Origin: Candidatus Limnocylindrales bacterium
GTDB lineage: Bacteria > Moduliflexota > Moduliflexia > Moduliflexales > JAUQPW01
Reading direction: 5' to 3'
DNA length: 64,000 bases
NCBI GenBank assembly: GCA_035559535.1
Contig: DATMBG010000051.1
Span: forward strand, 456,767 to 520,766
Positions 62,537-64,000 of the stretch are shown here, in pieces. How positions within the stretch are numbered: the first letter of the stretch is position 1; the number at the start of each line of letters is the position of its first letter. The notes under the pieces were generated by a model, which was not told where the DNA came from, did no database searches, and saw only the letters and a list, made by a program, of their open reading frames with translations. The translations under genes and the position numbers were made by a program.

Positions 62537-62845
62537 ATGGCCGTTAAAAAGACGGGTGCAAGAGGTGAGAAAAAAGAACAACCCACCAAGAAAAAAGTCG
62601 TATTCCAGCTTTTAGCTCCTGAAGCTCAAAGCGTCAGAGTAGCTGGAAGCTTTAACAACTGGGATACCCAATCCTATGAATTAAAAAAAAATAAGAAAGG
62701 ACTCTGGAAGACAACTATTTCTCTGGAACCCGGAACCTATGAATATCTTTTTTTAGTAGATGGAAAATGGGAGAAAGATCCGGCCTGTACGGAGTTTGTC
62801 TCCAATCCCTTTGGGGGTCAGAACTGTACCATTACCGTAACCTAG
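62537..62845 (+). CDS. Stand-alone glycogen-binding (CBM48/AMPK-beta-like) domain protein
   Basis: A 102-residue protein. After a lysine-rich tail (1-22), residues 23-100 form one early-set glycogen-binding domain: VVFQLLAPEAQSVRVAGSFNNWD, GLWKTTISLEPGTYEYLFLVDGKWEKDP, NPFGGQNCTITV. The tryptophans and the asparagine of the carbohydrate face are present. A strong AAAAGGAGG lies upstream. Such small proteins may target partners to alpha-glucans. Its place among nitrogen genes may be chance. Confidence 0.88.
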   Translation: MAVKKTGARGEKKEQPTKKKVVFQLLAPEAQSVRVAGSFNNWDTQSYELKKNKKGLWKTTISLEPGTYEYLFLVDGKWEKDPACTEFVSNPFGGQNCTITVT

Positions 62846-62984
62846 TGTTTAAAATAGAGATCCCTTTGTAAAAAGAGTTGAAAGGTAAGAAGAATTCTGG
62901 AGAGTCCCAGCTTTCAAAAATTAATCTAAAAAGATTGATTTAAACAGTAACTATGCTATTAATGAAAAGAACTGAAGGGCGAAA

Positions 62985-63365
62985 ATGAAAATTTTTTTCA
63001 ATGGAACGGTCCTGCAGGGTCAACCGGACCATGCTAATCTAGAAGGTTGTCTTTTCCTTAAAGCCACTTATACCGCTCCTGCCTACGCCTTATATTCTAT
63101 CCAGGATAAACATCCGGGGATGTTTTGGGTTGGAAAAGAAAAAGGGGTTAAAGTATTCGGAGAACTCTACGAAGTACCTGAAAAGATATGGGAAGAACGT
63201 ATCAGTAAGACAGAACCCCCAGGTCTATACCTGGGGCCCGTTCTACTGGAAGATGGGACCCAGGTCTATGGAATGCTTTATCCTGAAGAAGAAGCCCGTA
63301 AACATCTAGATATTTCCTCATTCGGAAGCTGGATCAACTATCTCAAGAGTAAAAAATCCCCTTAA
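62985..63365 (+). CDS. Gamma-glutamylcyclotransferase-like protein resembling the allophanate hydrolase C-terminal domain
   Basis: A 126-residue protein. FFNGTVLQGQPDHANLEGCLFL, YALYSIQDKHPGMFWV, VKVFGELYEVPEKIW and EPPGLYLGPVLLEDGTQVYGMLY match the GGCT-like domain that forms the C-terminus of allophanate hydrolase and occurs alone beside ureido-compound genes. No amidase-signature domain is in the window, so it is not a full allophanate hydrolase. It supports, but does not prove, a biuret-to-allophanate route. It converges with the PBP1A gene 16 bases away. Confidence 0.75.
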   Translation: MKIFFNGTVLQGQPDHANLEGCLFLKATYTAPAYALYSIQDKHPGMFWVGKEKGVKVFGELYEVPEKIWEERISKTEPPGLYLGPVLLEDGTQVYGMLYPEEEARKHLDISSFGSWINYLKSKKSP

Positions 63366-63381
63366 ACAACATTTACAAGTT

Positions 63382-64000
63382 CTACTTTAACCAGGGCCAT
63401 TTAGCAGACTCGGGAGGGAAATAGGTCGTTTTCCTTTCTTGTTTACGAGCTTGTGGGGCTCTTTTTTTTCTATCCTTTGTATAAAAAGGCGGGGTGAAAT
63501 CCTTTTGAGCCTGTTTATTCAAAATGGGATAAGGAGAGAAAGGAGCATTTTCCTTAATTGAAGTTAAGTTTTTGTTTTCAATGCTATATTCTTTGTACTC
63601 TAAAGCTTCAGTAATTTCTCTTCTGGATGGAGCAGAATCATTAGCTCCAGGGTCGATAGAACCATTCTTTGAATTACAATCCGAGGGGTATTCCTCCGGA
63701 ACTATACAATCCACGCCCCTACTTACAACGTCTGCAACAAGAGTCAGATCTTTGGAAGGTTCTGGAGAAGTTTCAGGCTTCCAGATTCCATAGATTTTAT
63801 CCATGAACGCTACCCAGATGGGTAGTGCTGTATGAGTTCCATCCCACTGAATCGGATCCCCCTGATCATATCCTACCCATACCAGGGTCAAATACTCGGG
63901 AGTGTACCCCATAAACCACCCATCCTTGAAATCACTGGTCGTCCCCGTCTTCCCAGCTACCAACCCCTTATAACCCAGCTTCCTGGCCTCATAGCCTGTC
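63382..64000 (-). CDS. mrcA: Penicillin-binding protein 1A, 3' part (cut by window edge)
   Basis: The last 206 residues of a class A penicillin-binding protein, a bifunctional peptidoglycan polymerase and crosslinker in the inner membrane. From the edge the frame reads TGYEARKLGYKGLVAGKTGT. KTGT is the third active-site motif of the transpeptidase. FKDGWFMGYTPEYLTLVWVGYDQG and ALPIWVAFM follow, as in PBP1A. The tail beyond about 90 residues is low-complexity and basic. It is uncertain whether the full protein is mrcA-like or another class A type. The gene continues right of the window. Confidence 0.88.
   Translation of the reverse strand, partial: TGYEARKLGYKGLVAGKTGTTSDFKDGWFMGYTPEYLTLVWVGYDQGDPIQWDGTHTALPIWVAFMDKIYGIWKPETSPEPSKDLTLVADVVSRGVDCIVPEEYPSDCNSKNGSIDPGANDSAPSRREITEALEYKEYSIENKNLTSIKENAPFSPYPILNKQAQKDFTPPFYTKDRKKRAPQARKQERKTTYFPPESAKWPWLK

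Noticed and set aside
1-64000. CRISPR array or tRNA/rRNA genes
   Set aside because: No regularly spaced repeats and no recognisable tRNA T-arm/acceptor patterns or rRNA segments were seen in the intergenic regions.

Overview
The window comes from a Gram-negative, diderm bacterium. It carries two Omp85-type outer-membrane barrels, a class A penicillin-binding protein, Tat- and Sec-exported binding proteins, and many inner-membrane ABC transporters. Coding is dense with ordinary Shine-Dalgarno sites. I cannot assign a phylum from the sequence alone. Dispersed GC-rich palindromes and several decayed genes indicate a genome with active small repeats and past gene transfer.

Layout, left to right. 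(1) 1-202: 5' end of urease gamma subunit (minus strand). (2) 1151-5716: an outer-membrane barrel, an exported kinase-like protein and a nucleotide-carrier-like membrane protein. The first two are duplicated at 33122-36252. (3) 6207-13149: a zinc-ribbon/HMA_2 pair on the plus strand, then a minus-strand run of DUF5132, HMA_2, a 22-residue-repeat amphipathic protein, an HMA_2 P-type ATPase and a divergent MetK. (4) 13529-21217: pstSCAB-phoU behind a Pho-box-like promoter; a similar promoter precedes the zinc-ribbon/HMA_2 pair. (5) 21241-27473: urtABCDE urea transporter (minus). (6) 28500-31963: what looks like a relic integron. It has a beta-carbonic anhydrase with an attC-like 3' end, pieces of DUF899, cupin and PIN-like genes, an intact tautomerase, and a divergently oriented, broken tyrosine recombinase. 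(7) 31987-37793: DUF2325, a pseudo-receiver, the second barrel/kinase-like pair, 6-phosphogluconolactonase and a DUF1614 protein. (8) 38485-43859: a histidine kinase, an ANTAR regulator, an RNA leader with two hairpins and a terminator, and an NrtABC/SsuABC-type transporter. (9) 44286-48346: mop, a ModE-HTH/TupA-like fusion and modABC. (10) 48343-52030: siroheme synthesis, an unknown gene, an APS reductase and a siroheme sulfite/nitrite reductase (minus). (11) 53380: a second pseudo-receiver. (12) 54303-63365: a peptide-type ABC transporter with creatininase-family, biuret-hydrolase-like, glycogen-binding and allophanate-hydrolase-C-domain-like genes. (13) 63382-64000: 3' part of PBP1A.

A common thread is nutrient scavenging: urea uptake and urease, a probable biuret/urea-derivative route, phosphate, molybdate, oxidised nitrogen or sulfur compounds, and sulfate assimilation. 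The least explained parts are the duplicated barrel/kinase-like pair and the HMA_2/DUF5132/22-mer-repeat/P-type ATPase locus. The clearest regulatory object is the ANTAR-type antitermination leader at 41030-41116.
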